Shown here piece after piece: positions 1-8,436 of a stretch of DNA of 64,000 nucleotides. The notes beneath the pieces were generated by a model. It had not been told where the DNA came from. It did not search any database and was given only the letters and a program-made list of their open reading frames with translations. The translations under genes were made by a program, and so were the position numbers. This DNA comes from Thermoproteota archaeon (GTDB lineage: Archaea; Thermoproteota; Nitrososphaeria; Nitrososphaerales; Nitrosopumilaceae): assembly GCA_003352285.1 (NCBI GenBank), contig QQVN01000002.1, positions 62,001 to 126,000 of the forward strand. Direction: 5' to 3'. Each line of letters opens with the position of its first letter. The first letter of the stretch is position 1.

Positions 1-593
1 ACAGAGTATGACTCGCCTTCTTTTTCAGCAACTGCCAAGACTGCTTTTACAATCATATCAGCGAGTAAATCAGAATCTTTTCTAACAAGTTTAGTTTGCA
101 TTGATGTTTTTGCAATTTTGTTTAGTATGTTTTTATCATTAGAGGAAACTTTGTCAGCGATTTCTTGCAAGTAATGTTTTGCTTTCTTTGCTGCCTTTCG
201 ATATCCATCAACAATAATTGTTGGATGAACGTCTTGAAGAACTAGAGATTCTGCACTCTCCAACAGAGCTCCTGCCAAGACAACTGCTGATGTGGTACCG
301 TCTCCAACCTCATTATCAGTAGATTTTGAAATTTCAACCAGCATCTTTGCTGCTGGGTGCTGGACATCAATCTCTTTGAGAATTGTTGCGCCGTCATTTG
401 TAATTGTAACATCACCTAGAGAATCTACTAACATCTTGTCCATTCCACGTGGACCCAAACTTGAGCGGACTAGTTCTGAGACAATTTTGCATGCTTGAAT
501 GTTATTTTTTTGAGCCTCACGACCTTTGGTTTCAGATGCGCCATCCTTTAACAGGACTACTGGCATGTTTCCTTTTGCAATTTGTCCACTCAT
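1..593 (-). CDS. Thermosome (group II chaperonin) subunit, N-terminal part
   Basis: The first 197 residues of a thermosome subunit, cut by the left edge of the window. The family folds proteins in the cytosol as a double ring driven by ATP. The nucleotide-binding loops are visible: LGPRGMDKM at residues 46-54, NDGATIL at 66-72 and GDGTTS at 97-102. The ATG at 593 sits about 25 bp from a TATA box on the same strand, which suits a leaderless mRNA. It is divergent from glyA. Which paralogue (alpha or beta) it is cannot be told from this fragment. Confidence 0.96.
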   Translation of the reverse strand, partial: MSGQIAKGNMPVVLLKDGASETKGREAQKNNIQACKIVSELVRSSLGPRGMDKMLVDSLGDVTITNDGATILKEIDVQHPAAKMLVEISKSTDNEVGDGTTSAVVLAGALLESAESLVLQDVHPTIIVDGYRKAAKKAKHYLQEIADKVSSNDKNILNKIAKTSMQTKLVRKDSDLLADMIVKAVLAVAEKEGESYS

Positions 594-612
594 GGCCCAA
601 AGACCTCATATT

Positions 613-623
613 CCCTTTTTATA
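613..623 (-). promoter_or_regulatory. TATA box of the thermosome gene
   Basis: On the minus strand this reads TATAAAAAGGG, a strong archaeal TATA box. Its centre is about 25 bp upstream of the thermosome ATG, so transcription should begin at or beside the start codon. Confidence 0.6.
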
Positions 624-694
624 CGTTGTTTAGATCAGCAGACATTCAAAAAAATAATCGGTGTTTTTAAATTGGGAAAATAGTTTGCCAGAGC

Positions 695-2017
695 ATGGCT
701 GAGACTGCTAACAAAAAATCCTATAAGAAAATCTTCTCACAATTAAAAGACCATAACAAGTGGTTTGAGAACTCCATTCCACTTATTGCTAGTGAGAATG
801 TTCCAAGTCCAGCAGTAAGGGAGGCCATAATATCGGACTTTGGGAATAGATATGCAGAAGGCTGGCCAGGAGAGCGAGTTTATGCTGGATGTATCTACAT
901 TGACGAAGTCGAATTTGAATGCATGAAGCTTGCAAAGAAGCTTTTCAAAGCCGAATTTGCCGATGTTAGAGCTATTTCTGGAGTAGTTGCAAATCTTGCA
1001 ATATACTCTGCATTTACAAATCCTGGAGATGTAATGCTTGCTCCATCAATTCCTGCAGGTGGCCATATCTCTCACGGAAAGAAAGAGCACTCTGGTACTG
1101 CAGGTTTAGTTCATGGTTTAGAAATTGAGTTTTATCCATTTGATGCCGAAGAGATGACTATTGATGTTGATAAAACAAAACAAAAGGTGGAAGAGCTAAA
1201 AAAATCAGGACGACTTCCAAAGATGGCAATGTTTGGAGGCTCATTGTTTTTGTTTCCTCATCCGGTAAAGGAATTAGCTGAGTTTCTTAAAGGACATGGT
1301 ATGCATGTTAATTATGATGCAGCACACGTAGCAGGTTTGATTGCTGGTGGAGAATTTCAAGATCCTTTACGAGAGGGAGCTGATACCATGACAATGAGTA
1401 CTCACAAGACATTATTTGGTCCCCAAGGAGGATTGGTCTTAGGTTCTGAAAAACATGGAGATGCAATCAAGAAAGCTACATTCCCAGGTCTAACAAGCAG
1501 CCATCACATTCATCACATGGCAGCTAAAGCAATTACATTTGCTGAGGCATTAGAGTTTGGAAAAGATTATGCTAAGGATGTGATAAAGAATGCAAAGATT
1601 CTTGCAGAATCACTTAGTGGATTTGGTTTTAAGGTTCTTGGTGAGAGTAGAGGTTTTACAAAATCTCACCAAATTGCTGTAAATGTTTTAGATTATTCAG
1701 ATGGTGGAGAAGTTGAAGCTAATTTGGAAAAAGCAAACATAATTGTCAACAGACAATTAATTCCCGGAGACATTAAAGCTGGTAGAAACTATTTCCATCC
1801 TGGAGGAATTAGATTAGGAGTATCTGAGATTACGAGATTAGGAATGAAAGGTTCTGAAATGAAAGAGATTGCATCATTTATCAAACAGGTCGTTATTGAC
1901 AAGAAAGATCCTAAGAAGATTTTACCCAAAGTAAAATCATTGAGAAAAGATTTCCAAAAGGTGCATTATTGTTTTGATAAAAAACTTGGTGCGTATGAAT
2001 ACGTAAAATTACGCTAG
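695..2017 (+). CDS. glyA: Serine hydroxymethyltransferase (glycine hydroxymethyltransferase)
   Basis: 440-residue fold-type I PLP enzyme that interconverts serine and glycine while loading a one-carbon unit on a folate or pterin carrier. The N-terminal region carries IPLIASENVPSPAVREA, and the PLP lysine lies in STHKTLFGPQGG (Lys238). Length is normal for the family. The ATG is about 27 bp after an AT box near 664-670 (TTTTTAAAT), so it is probably leaderless. The 3' end overlaps the convergent polC gene by 4 bp. The pterin used by this organism is not visible here. Confidence 0.97.
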   Translation: MAETANKKSYKKIFSQLKDHNKWFENSIPLIASENVPSPAVREAIISDFGNRYAEGWPGERVYAGCIYIDEVEFECMKLAKKLFKAEFADVRAISGVVANLAIYSAFTNPGDVMLAPSIPAGGHISHGKKEHSGTAGLVHGLEIEFYPFDAEEMTIDVDKTKQKVEELKKSGRLPKMAMFGGSLFLFPHPVKELAEFLKGHGMHVNYDAAHVAGLIAGGEFQDPLREGADTMTMSTHKTLFGPQGGLVLGSEKHGDAIKKATFPGLTSSHHIHHMAAKAITFAEALEFGKDYAKDVIKNAKILAESLSGFGFKVLGESRGFTKSHQIAVNVLDYSDGGEVEANLEKANIIVNRQLIPGDIKAGRNYFHPGGIRLGVSEITRLGMKGSEMKEIASFIKQVVIDKKDPKKILPKVKSLRKDFQKVHYCFDKKLGAYEYVKLR

Positions 2018-5000
2018 TTGTAATCGGTTAACAAAGCCTGATCTCCGTCACTTTTACCAAATACAAGCTCAATTTCATCAGATAATGCATGTATTCGTCC
2101 TCTTTGATAAACACTCACTTGGTATTTGTCAACTAGTCTTTTTGCAAGTTTTAGATATTTTTCAATGGATGCTCTCGTTATAGTCTGAATGACCTTGTTA
2201 CCACAAATACAATGCTGTAGCAAAGGAGTTCTTCTGTAACTACGTCCACAAGCAGTACATCGAAAACTCTGTCTTGCGTAGGCTCTTAGATTTCCCATAA
2301 TATCTGGCACCAAGTGTGTTGAAATTACGTTTGATACAATTTCAGTAGTATCCACTGCCTCAATGAGATCTGCATTTCGTATTTGCATGTCAAATTTATC
2401 TAGCATTGAACCAAGTGTTGAATATGCACTTCTTGATTTGCTTGTTGTTAAGCTAGAAGTGGAGTGGGTAAAATGATAGTTAAAGAATTGCTCTTCGGTA
2501 TCAAGTCTTGATTTAATTATTTCAACAGAAGTGATGTTTGATGCTTTGGGATTATCCATGGTGGAATCAAAGAAAGTTTTTGGAAAATGTTTTACGACTT
2601 CCAAATTATGTGCTTGGGGTTGAGATTCATGTGGCAAAACTAGTGGTTGTATCAAAAGTGGAGCATCCATCAAGCCGCCAATTTTATCAGACAAAAATTG
2701 TCTTGAAAAATTAAGGAGACTGTCCATTAGTAACATGATTGAATCTGCATCACCATCTGCGTCTCTTCTTTTTGCAGAGTGCCAGTTAGGAGTACCAAAG
2801 CATACATGAGTCTCAGTGTATCCTATCACTCGCCCAACAATCCCTACAGATGTGTGAGGGGCAAGACCTATGATTAGATGTCCAATTAGTTCATCTGTGT
2901 TTTTTACATTGTAAAATCCTGCTCGGTTGTAAAATTTTTCGAGTTCTAAATCGATGTACTTGCAGGTATCAACTAAATATCGTCCACTTTCAAGTGGAAT
3001 GATTACATCCTGCATCATCATCTCAACGATTTGATCTGAATCAGTCAATGGGTTACCATTAATGTCATGTGTGTATCCAAGCTCATTTAGCTTAGAAATG
3101 GATGTGCCAATCCAGGATGGTTTGAAGTGAGTCAAAGGGCAGTTTGTAGCATCGAATCGAATTGTGCCATCTTTAAAGACGGTCAGTCCAAGACTTTGCC
3201 TAATCAGTCCTTTTTCAAGTGGTTCTGCAATTCTGTCTTGATTGATGAGTTCTTTTACTCCTTTGAATGGCTCTTTTGCTCTAAGACCTGTCCTCTCTTG
3301 AGCGACTAAGAGTTTCTCCTTTAATGGAAATTCCTGATATGAGTACGCTAGGGTTTTTCTTTTACATTTTTCACAAAATTCTTCTGCGAGTTTTGATCTG
3401 CATACAGGACATACAAAAACGGTGGAGGTTTTGTTTCCGCATTTTTGGCAACGAATTCCAATTGATGGTTCGTTACAATCTTTGCAAAATCTGTTTGAGA
3501 TCTTTGTGTAAAAATTGGGTGAGTTTATGGCCTTTAACAGATCTCTTGTGATTCCACCCCTCTCATTTACAGGAAATAGAGTATGTATAGGAGGTTTCAT
3601 TTGTCGTGGTGCTGCTTTTTCAGGTCTTCCAATCCTCACTCCGATGGAAGTAGAAAACTTATTTCGAATTTGGATTCCAGATGACGTTGAAATTATTTTT
3701 GGGATTGGTGAGGATTCATCTGGTTCAATCTTATTTCTAAACAACAACGAAAAGAAAACTTCAGCTTCGGTTCCATCTAAAATTATTTTGTTGTTTTGAA
3801 GTTTATGTGGAACCCCAAGTTTCTCCAAAGTTTTTTTACAGGTTGACGAATAAACGATCTGATTGTCTAAAATTTCAAGTGGTTTTAGAACTTGTAGGAA
3901 TTCATTGTTTGTTATCTGATCCCAATAAAAGAGATATTTTGGATGTAGTGGGATTTTGAATTGGATTGATAGCTCTAATGCTTCATCTAATGAGGGAGTT
4001 TCTTTGAGAAACTTTTCTAACCTGTCCTTATCAGATTCGTATTTTTTTATAATTTCTTTTAGTTCTTCATTCCAGTATTCTTCAACATATCCTGAGGGTA
4101 CAAGTTGTGCGTTGTTTTCTAAGAAGTCTCCAAATGAAATTAATACGTCACCAAGATGAAGGATTTTTTCAATTTCGTTTTTGATTTGAATTCCATGTTG
4201 AATGTTTGAAATTTTTACTACATCACCGTTCTTTAAACGAACTATAGGTGTTTCAATGGAGTCAACAAATGCTACAGTAGCTCCCTTACCAGGCATGTCA
4301 ATTTTTACTTGTGTGCCAACGGCAATAGTGTGATCTAAAATTTCAGCAATTACTGGATGAAATCCAATACATGCAAACCCCGTATTACATGCTCGTCCAT
4401 ATCTTAGCCTAAATCCTCCCAATCTGTTTGGCATGGATAGCACAGATCTTCCTGTAATGACTTCACGCATTCTTTTTGAGGCAGCATCTTCTTGACTGTC
4501 TCCAGTTTGGATAGCTCCCTTGAGATCATTAAGCCATTCCCAACCATCCAAGTTGTACTGCTCAATTCTTTTTACTAGTTTTTTTGCTCTACCAATTAAT
4601 CCGTCATTTAGAACCCTAAGTGCACCGCCTCGAACCCTGTCTGTCTTGATTCTTACCATTCCTTTGTGATTTACTACTTCAAATGGATCCGTATCAACTC
4701 CATCAAGCTCAACTGGGAGATTTGAGATTACAGTTACAATATCTTCATCAAGAACATGAAATTGGAAACTGCTTGCTTCGCGTTCATAAATTCTTAATTC
4801 CTCTACAAATCTTCCAGTTTCGTCATCAAATGAATTTGCTTGGTATCTTGATAGGTTAGCTGCTTTTCTTACATGATCTGCTATAAGCATTGTAACAGCA
4901 GACTCTGTACCGCCAGCTGATCTCATCGGACCAGCTATAGATACCGAAAGATATTCTGTTCCATCTTTGTTTTTCTTTATTTTTACTTCAGAAATTCCTT

Positions 5001-5394
5001 GCAGTGGAGCTATTGTCACACCCTCTGTTACTATTGCCAGCCCTACCCTTACTGCAAGGTCCAGTCTCTCCTCAAGTGTAGAATCTGGTGGGAGGTATTT
5101 CCCAAGTGCTATCTCCTTTGAAAGTAAAAGTGCAGATAGTTCTTTACCATTTGTTTTTAGCAGTTCCCTTAGTGGCTCTGAAATATCAATATCGTGCATT
5201 TTTGCAACACGGTCTGCAAGGTCAAATGCAATTTTTGGCTCAATCATTCCAGAAGAATCAACTAGGGATGATTTTGCCAATGCTGCGCTTTCAAAAATTC
5301 TGTATGCTTCGTCTGATAGTTCAGAATAGTATTTCTGATAATTATGAGGCATTTTAAGGCCTTTAATGCGTAAAATTGCGTCGTTTTCTGACAT
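2014..5394 (-). CDS. polC: DNA polymerase D large (catalytic) subunit DP2
   Basis: 1126-residue catalytic subunit of the replicative archaeal polymerase PolD. The signature acidic motif DADGDAD is at residues 878-884, inside RRDADGDADSIMLLMD. Cys-rich zinc modules lie at about 637-680 and 1046-1068. The length fits an intein-free DP2; the common intein position near the active site is uninterrupted. It begins 8 bp after the GGGP synthase stop, so the two are probably co-transcribed. Its partner DP1 lies about 4 kb beyond its start, on the other side of the predicted origin. Membrane-lipid and replication genes sharing an operon is a neighbourhood observation only. Confidence 0.97.
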   Translation of the reverse strand: MSENDAILRIKGLKMPHNYQKYYSELSDEAYRIFESAALAKSSLVDSSGMIEPKIAFDLADRVAKMHDIDISEPLRELLKTNGKELSALLLSKEIALGKYLPPDSTLEERLDLAVRVGLAIVTEGVTIAPLQGISEVKIKKNKDGTEYLSVSIAGPMRSAGGTESAVTMLIADHVRKAANLSRYQANSFDDETGRFVEELRIYEREASSFQFHVLDEDIVTVISNLPVELDGVDTDPFEVVNHKGMVRIKTDRVRGGALRVLNDGLIGRAKKLVKRIEQYNLDGWEWLNDLKGAIQTGDSQEDAASKRMREVITGRSVLSMPNRLGGFRLRYGRACNTGFACIGFHPVIAEILDHTIAVGTQVKIDMPGKGATVAFVDSIETPIVRLKNGDVVKISNIQHGIQIKNEIEKILHLGDVLISFGDFLENNAQLVPSGYVEEYWNEELKEIIKKYESDKDRLEKFLKETPSLDEALELSIQFKIPLHPKYLFYWDQITNNEFLQVLKPLEILDNQIVYSSTCKKTLEKLGVPHKLQNNKIILDGTEAEVFFSLLFRNKIEPDESSPIPKIISTSSGIQIRNKFSTSIGVRIGRPEKAAPRQMKPPIHTLFPVNERGGITRDLLKAINSPNFYTKISNRFCKDCNEPSIGIRCQKCGNKTSTVFVCPVCRSKLAEEFCEKCKRKTLAYSYQEFPLKEKLLVAQERTGLRAKEPFKGVKELINQDRIAEPLEKGLIRQSLGLTVFKDGTIRFDATNCPLTHFKPSWIGTSISKLNELGYTHDINGNPLTDSDQIVEMMMQDVIIPLESGRYLVDTCKYIDLELEKFYNRAGFYNVKNTDELIGHLIIGLAPHTSVGIVGRVIGYTETHVCFGTPNWHSAKRRDADGDADSIMLLMDSLLNFSRQFLSDKIGGLMDAPLLIQPLVLPHESQPQAHNLEVVKHFPKTFFDSTMDNPKASNITSVEIIKSRLDTEEQFFNYHFTHSTSSLTTSKSRSAYSTLGSMLDKFDMQIRNADLIEAVDTTEIVSNVISTHLVPDIMGNLRAYARQSFRCTACGRSYRRTPLLQHCICGNKVIQTITRASIEKYLKLAKRLVDKYQVSVYQRGRIHALSDEIELVFGKSDGDQALLTDYN

Positions 5395-5402
5395 TTAACG
5401 TC

Positions 5403-6158
5403 CTATTTTTTAGCAGTTTTCATTGCTTTTGAGATTTCGGTCAGCTTGCTTAGTTTGCCTCCTTTTTCCAACAAGGTCCCAATCACCAAAGCGTCTGCTC
5501 CTGCTTCGACCAAACTTTTGGCTGTTTTTGCATCTTTTATTCCTCCTCCAACGATAAGAAAACCGTTAAAGAGTTTCCTTACAGTTTTGACCATATCAGG
5601 TTGAACTGTCGTCTTTGCTCCTGACCCAGCTTCAAGATAAACAAAACGCATTCCAAGAAATTGTGCTGCAAGCGCATAGGCTGCAGCAATCTTTGGTTTT
5701 TCAAAGGGAATACCACGTGCAGAACCGACAAACCAGGCTGATGTGCCATCACCTATCACAAGATATGCTGTAGGAAGGGGTTCTAATCCAAATTTTAGTA
5801 CGCTTGGAGCGCCTAATGCCTGGGCTTGGGTAATAAAATATGGGTTTTCAGAGTTCATTAATGAGCTAAACAAAATGGCGTCGGCCTCTGGGACAACACC
5901 AGTAACATTCCCAGGGAATAATATTATTGGAATTTTTATTGATTTTTTAATTGTCTTTACTACTTGAGACATTTCTATTTGATCAGTAGCGGAAGATCCT
6001 CCAACCAGTATGGCAGAAGCCCCTATCTTCTCTACCTGTTTTGCTAGGTTTGCTGAAGAGTTTTGATTAGAAATTTCTGAATCTATAAGTACGAATAGTA
6101 ATGCTTTCTTTTTCTTTAATTCTGAATTTAGGTATGATTCTACCTTGATTTTGGTCAT
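5403..6158 (-). CDS. Geranylgeranylglyceryl phosphate synthase
   Basis: 251-residue TIM-barrel prenyltransferase that joins geranylgeranyl diphosphate to sn-glycerol-1-phosphate, the first ether bond of archaeal lipids. The C-terminal phosphate-binding loops YLEAGSGAKTTV, IVGGGIKDAKTAKSL and ADALVIGTLLEKGG are typical of the PcrB/GGGPS family. Its substrate would come from G1P dehydrogenase, encoded at 48427-49491 in this window. The ATG at 6158 is about 26 bp from a TTTAAA box at 6181-6186. First gene of a likely operon with polC. Confidence 0.95.
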   Translation of the reverse strand: MTKIKVESYLNSELKKKKALLFVLIDSEISNQNSSANLAKQVEKIGASAILVGGSSATDQIEMSQVVKTIKKSIKIPIILFPGNVTGVVPEADAILFSSLMNSENPYFITQAQALGAPSVLKFGLEPLPTAYLVIGDGTSAWFVGSARGIPFEKPKIAAAYALAAQFLGMRFVYLEAGSGAKTTVQPDMVKTVRKLFNGFLIVGGGIKDAKTAKSLVEAGADALVIGTLLEKGGKLSKLTEISKAMKTAKK

Positions 6159-6222
6159 AACTCAGGTTTGATATGAGCTCTTTAAAGTTTAATTGGAATG
6201 CTGTATACAGATTTGTATAGCT

Positions 6223-6585
6223 TTGGCAGACATTGAAGAGTCTAAATTTAATAGAATTATTGAGCAAATTATCAAAAAATCATTGTTTACTGAGCGACAA
6301 ATTGAAATTATTTTAAATCATAAGAATCTTCTAGAATCAGAGTTTAGAATTAGTAAAGGTGCGTATTATCGACAATTAGGCCAATCTAGGCAGAAATTAA
6401 TAAGTTTCTACTATTCTATTGTGTTACTTCGTGGTTTAGGCATACTTCTTCCTGATGATATTGATGTGATGTCAAGACTAGCACAGCAGGTTTCTGTGAT
6501 AAAAGATAGTGATGTTTTCCCAGAAAGAGAGGATGAAGTCATGATGGTGATAGACAGGCTCATTCGGCAGGCGTGTAGTGTGTGA
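6223..6585 (+). CDS. Conserved hypothetical protein with a helix-turn-helix-like core
   Basis: 120 residues from a TTG start; an in-frame TTG at 6193 would add a Cys-rich stretch that looks unlike coding sequence. All-helical. The segment LFTERQIEIILN followed by ISKGAYYRQLGQSRQKL resembles the helix-turn-helix of LuxR or sigma-region-4 type proteins, so DNA binding is plausible. I do not recognise the family. It is divergent from the GGGP synthase gene and is the first of four small genes leading up to the predicted replication origin. Confidence 0.75.
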   Translation: MADIEESKFNRIIEQIIKKSLFTERQIEIILNHKNLLESEFRISKGAYYRQLGQSRQKLISFYYSIVLLRGLGILLPDDIDVMSRLAQQVSVIKDSDVFPEREDEVMMVIDRLIRQACSV

Positions 6586-6713
6586 TTTCCAATCACCATT
6601 TAGTTTGATGTAGTAACGTATGATGTGATGATTTGTATGATGTGTAAGTTATCTATTTGGTGAAATTATGTTGTTCTATCACGATAAATCACAATCCACG
6701 CCTAAATTATGTG

Positions 6714-7301
6714 ATGTTAGTAGAAATTCCTGATCCAGAAGTGATTTTGAGTGGAATTGTTGCATTTTTGGTAGGTTTGTTTGGGTTGTATTTGTATTAT
6801 AAAATTAGACCATACGTAAATTTGAAGAAAAATACGCTTGATCCATCATATGTTGAACGTTTAGAGTACTATGAAAGGCAGTTAATTGACATGAAAATAC
6901 GCATGGATGCTATTGATATGGAGTCATTAAGTGTAAAAATGCCTGAATCCTCTCCACAGATTAAGGATTTTAGTAAAAATACACAGCAAGATGTGCCTAA
7001 ACCTGAGCCTGTAGTTGACATCAAGCCAGCCAGCCACCAAAAACAGGAAATTACGCCTAATTTACCACATGGTGATGTGACAGAATATGTCTTGAAGCTA
7101 ATCACAAGCAAACCTATGACATCACGTGATATTCAAGTCACAATTGATAGGACTAGGGAACATACTTCTAGATTGATGAAGAAGTTATTTGATGATGGAT
7201 ATGTTGATCGTAACACCAACACAAAACCCTACACATATTCAATTACTCCAAAAGGTAAAGAGCGAATTAGTGTTCTGGAAAATAACCCAACTGTGGTATA
7301 G
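6714..7301 (+). CDS. Membrane-anchored winged-helix protein
   Basis: 195 residues from ATG 6714 (GTG 6711 and a TTG at 6657 are less likely because the added residues look non-coding). One N-terminal membrane helix, about residues 9-33 (VILSGIVAFLVGLFGLYLYY), is followed by a short coiled-coil-like segment and a Pro/Lys-rich linker. The C-terminal winged helix covers about 120-190: MTSRDIQVTIDRTREHTSRL reads as a recognition helix and DGYVDRNTNTKPYTYSITPKG as the wing. This suggests a DNA-binding domain held at the membrane. The function is unknown. Confidence 0.8.
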   Translation: MLVEIPDPEVILSGIVAFLVGLFGLYLYYKIRPYVNLKKNTLDPSYVERLEYYERQLIDMKIRMDAIDMESLSVKMPESSPQIKDFSKNTQQDVPKPEPVVDIKPASHQKQEITPNLPHGDVTEYVLKLITSKPMTSRDIQVTIDRTREHTSRLMKKLFDDGYVDRNTNTKPYTYSITPKGKERISVLENNPTVV

Positions 7302-7416
7302 AGTTATCTGAATTTTGTTTTTTTGGGTTTTAGTAATGATTTTTAGTAATTTTTATTATAATTTATAATTTATACATTTTATAAAATTATATATATTATA
7401 AATTAATATTTAATTT

Positions 7417-7587
7417 ATGGCTAGTGAAAATTACGAACATCATGAGATTTTAGTTAAGATTTCTTCGGCAGGGACGATATCTATACCTAAACAGTTTAGA
7501 AAATACATGGAGATGCAAAAGGGTGATTATGTTAAAGTGATTTTGGGTAGAGATAGGCTAATTGTAAGAAAGGTAATGATATCCTAA
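7417..7587 (+). CDS. Small SpoVT/AbrB-type DNA-binding protein
   Basis: 56-residue swapped-hairpin (AbrB) domain protein. The pattern VKISSAGTISIPKQFRKYM followed by GDYVKVILGRDRLIVRKV is the standard AbrB core, in which dimers bind DNA. It could be a regulator or an antitoxin, but no toxin-like gene lies beside it. It starts at ATG 7417 after an extremely AT-rich stretch (about 7330-7416) with several possible TATA boxes. Its stop overlaps the end of the convergent downstream gene by 4 bp. Confidence 0.85.
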   Translation: MASENYEHHEILVKISSAGTISIPKQFRKYMEMQKGDYVKVILGRDRLIVRKVMIS

Positions 7588-7973
7588 GTCCGTTCTTTTG
7601 AGAGTAGTTTTATGGTCTGATATGACCATTCTCTACCTGTTCTTGTACGCTCAATCCTGCCTTTCTGGGCAAACCTGGACAAATATGTTGAGATCACACT
7701 TAGTTTGATGGGCTCGTTATACTCGTCTTCGTATTTCTCTAGGATTGATGTTGATGTGAACTTGCCTATAGGGTAGTTTTTGTCTACAATATTCCATATT
7801 TTTGAGCCAACCGAGTCTAAATTTCGGGCTTCTTGACCTTCTTCAATATTCATCAAGTCCATCATTTCGAAGATTTTTAGGACTTTTTCTCTAGTTACAT
7901 TTCCTTCAAGTTTGATATCATATCTTGCTCCTTCAGAGTCCTCCATATCAATACGAATACGTTTCTTAGCCAT
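7584..7973 (-). CDS. Conserved hypothetical protein with C-terminal winged helix
   Basis: 129 residues. A short basic beta hairpin (MAKKRIRIDM) opens the protein, a helical middle follows, and the C-terminal 60 residues look like a winged helix (SVISTYLSRFAQKGRIERTR, then a beta wing). The layout resembles the 164-residue protein at 38785-39279, which opens MAKIRVKF and ends in a similar domain. The family is unknown to me. It is divergent from cdc6 across the predicted origin; a GTTAAC site (7997-8002) sits where its TATA box would be expected. Confidence 0.8.
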   Translation of the reverse strand: MAKKRIRIDMEDSEGARYDIKLEGNVTREKVLKIFEMMDLMNIEEGQEARNLDSVGSKIWNIVDKNYPIGKFTSTSILEKYEDEYNEPIKLSVISTYLSRFAQKGRIERTRTGREWSYQTIKLLSKERT

Positions 7974-8127
7974 AGAGTGATCAATGAGGATCTGATGTTA
8001 ACTCTTCAATAGATCCGGTCAGTTTTGTTAACTAAGTGGTTTGTTAACATTGACTGCCTAGCCCATGCCTAGGAGGTTTTTTGTTATTAACAATAGATAG
8101 CCTAAACAGCCTTAAGATATGTTTAAT

Positions 8128-8155
8128 TTCACGCCTGGACTGGAAATAAAGGGGT
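8128..8155 (+). repeat. ORB-like element 1 (direct)
   Basis: Begins TTCACGCCT and ends in the core CTGGAAATAAAGGGGT. It is 26/28 identical to the copy at 8189-8216. The core, with TGGAAA followed by a G-string, matches the archaeal origin recognition box bound by Orc1/Cdc6. Confidence 0.8.
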
Positions 8156-8188
8156 AGTTTTTTGATATTAACAATGTTAACATCTATC

Positions 8189-8216
8189 TTCACGCCTAGA
8201 GTGGAAATAAAGGGGT
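8189..8216 (+). repeat. ORB-like element 2 (direct)
   Basis: Core GTGGAAATAAAGGGGT, same orientation as element 1 and 61 bp downstream, close to six helical turns. Both copies would therefore present on a similar face of the DNA. Confidence 0.8.
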
Positions 8217-8280
8217 CATTTAGCGTTCTTTTTGGATTTACTTAACATTTCATTAACTGATTGTTAACATGGAAAACCCA

Positions 8281-8299
8281 CACACCGATATTTCCACTC
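8281..8299 (-). repeat. ORB-like element 3 (inverted, partial)
   Basis: On the minus strand GAGTGGAAATATCGGTGT matches element 2 (GAGTGGAAATAAAGGGGT) at 15 of 18 positions. Its orientation is opposite to elements 1 and 2, and the T-rich tract 8300-8322 starts next to it. Confidence 0.6.
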
Positions 8300-8322
8300 T
8301 TTTTTTCTTTTAATTTTTTTTA
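8300..8322. other. T-rich tract, possible duplex-unwinding element
   Basis: Almost uninterrupted T run (with one C and an AA) next to the inverted ORB-like element. Its position suits a DNA-unwinding element. It could also act as a T-rich terminator for leftward-entering transcription. Confidence 0.4.
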
Positions 8323-8436
8323 AGAGAATCTAACTACTAACTATACTAGAATCCAATATCATTCTAAATTATCCACACTAGAAACAATGGTGTCTGAGTA
8401 TCTTTATGGAAAATATATGCGATCAAAACTGGTCAA

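Larger units (their letters stand above)
7974..8436. other. Predicted chromosomal replication origin
   Basis: A 463-bp gap with no credible ORF, placed directly upstream of the orc1/cdc6 gene. It contains two direct ORB-like elements 61 bp apart, one inverted partial copy, five GTTAAC sites between 7997 and 8268, the inverted repeat CCTAG-7 nt-CTAGG at 8057-8073, and a T-rich tract at 8300-8322 that could melt easily. Archaeal origins typically lie beside cdc6 and carry inverted ORB elements around an AT-rich unwinding region. All of this is read from the sequence; origin activity is inferred. Confidence 0.8.

Noticed and set aside
4967-5357. Two plus-strand ORFs opposite the N-terminal end of polC
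   Set aside because: Serine-rich shadow of the DP2 reading frame; no ribosome site or homology.
2014-5394. Possible intein in DP2
   Set aside because: Reading frame is continuous at normal length and the active-site region has no insertion.
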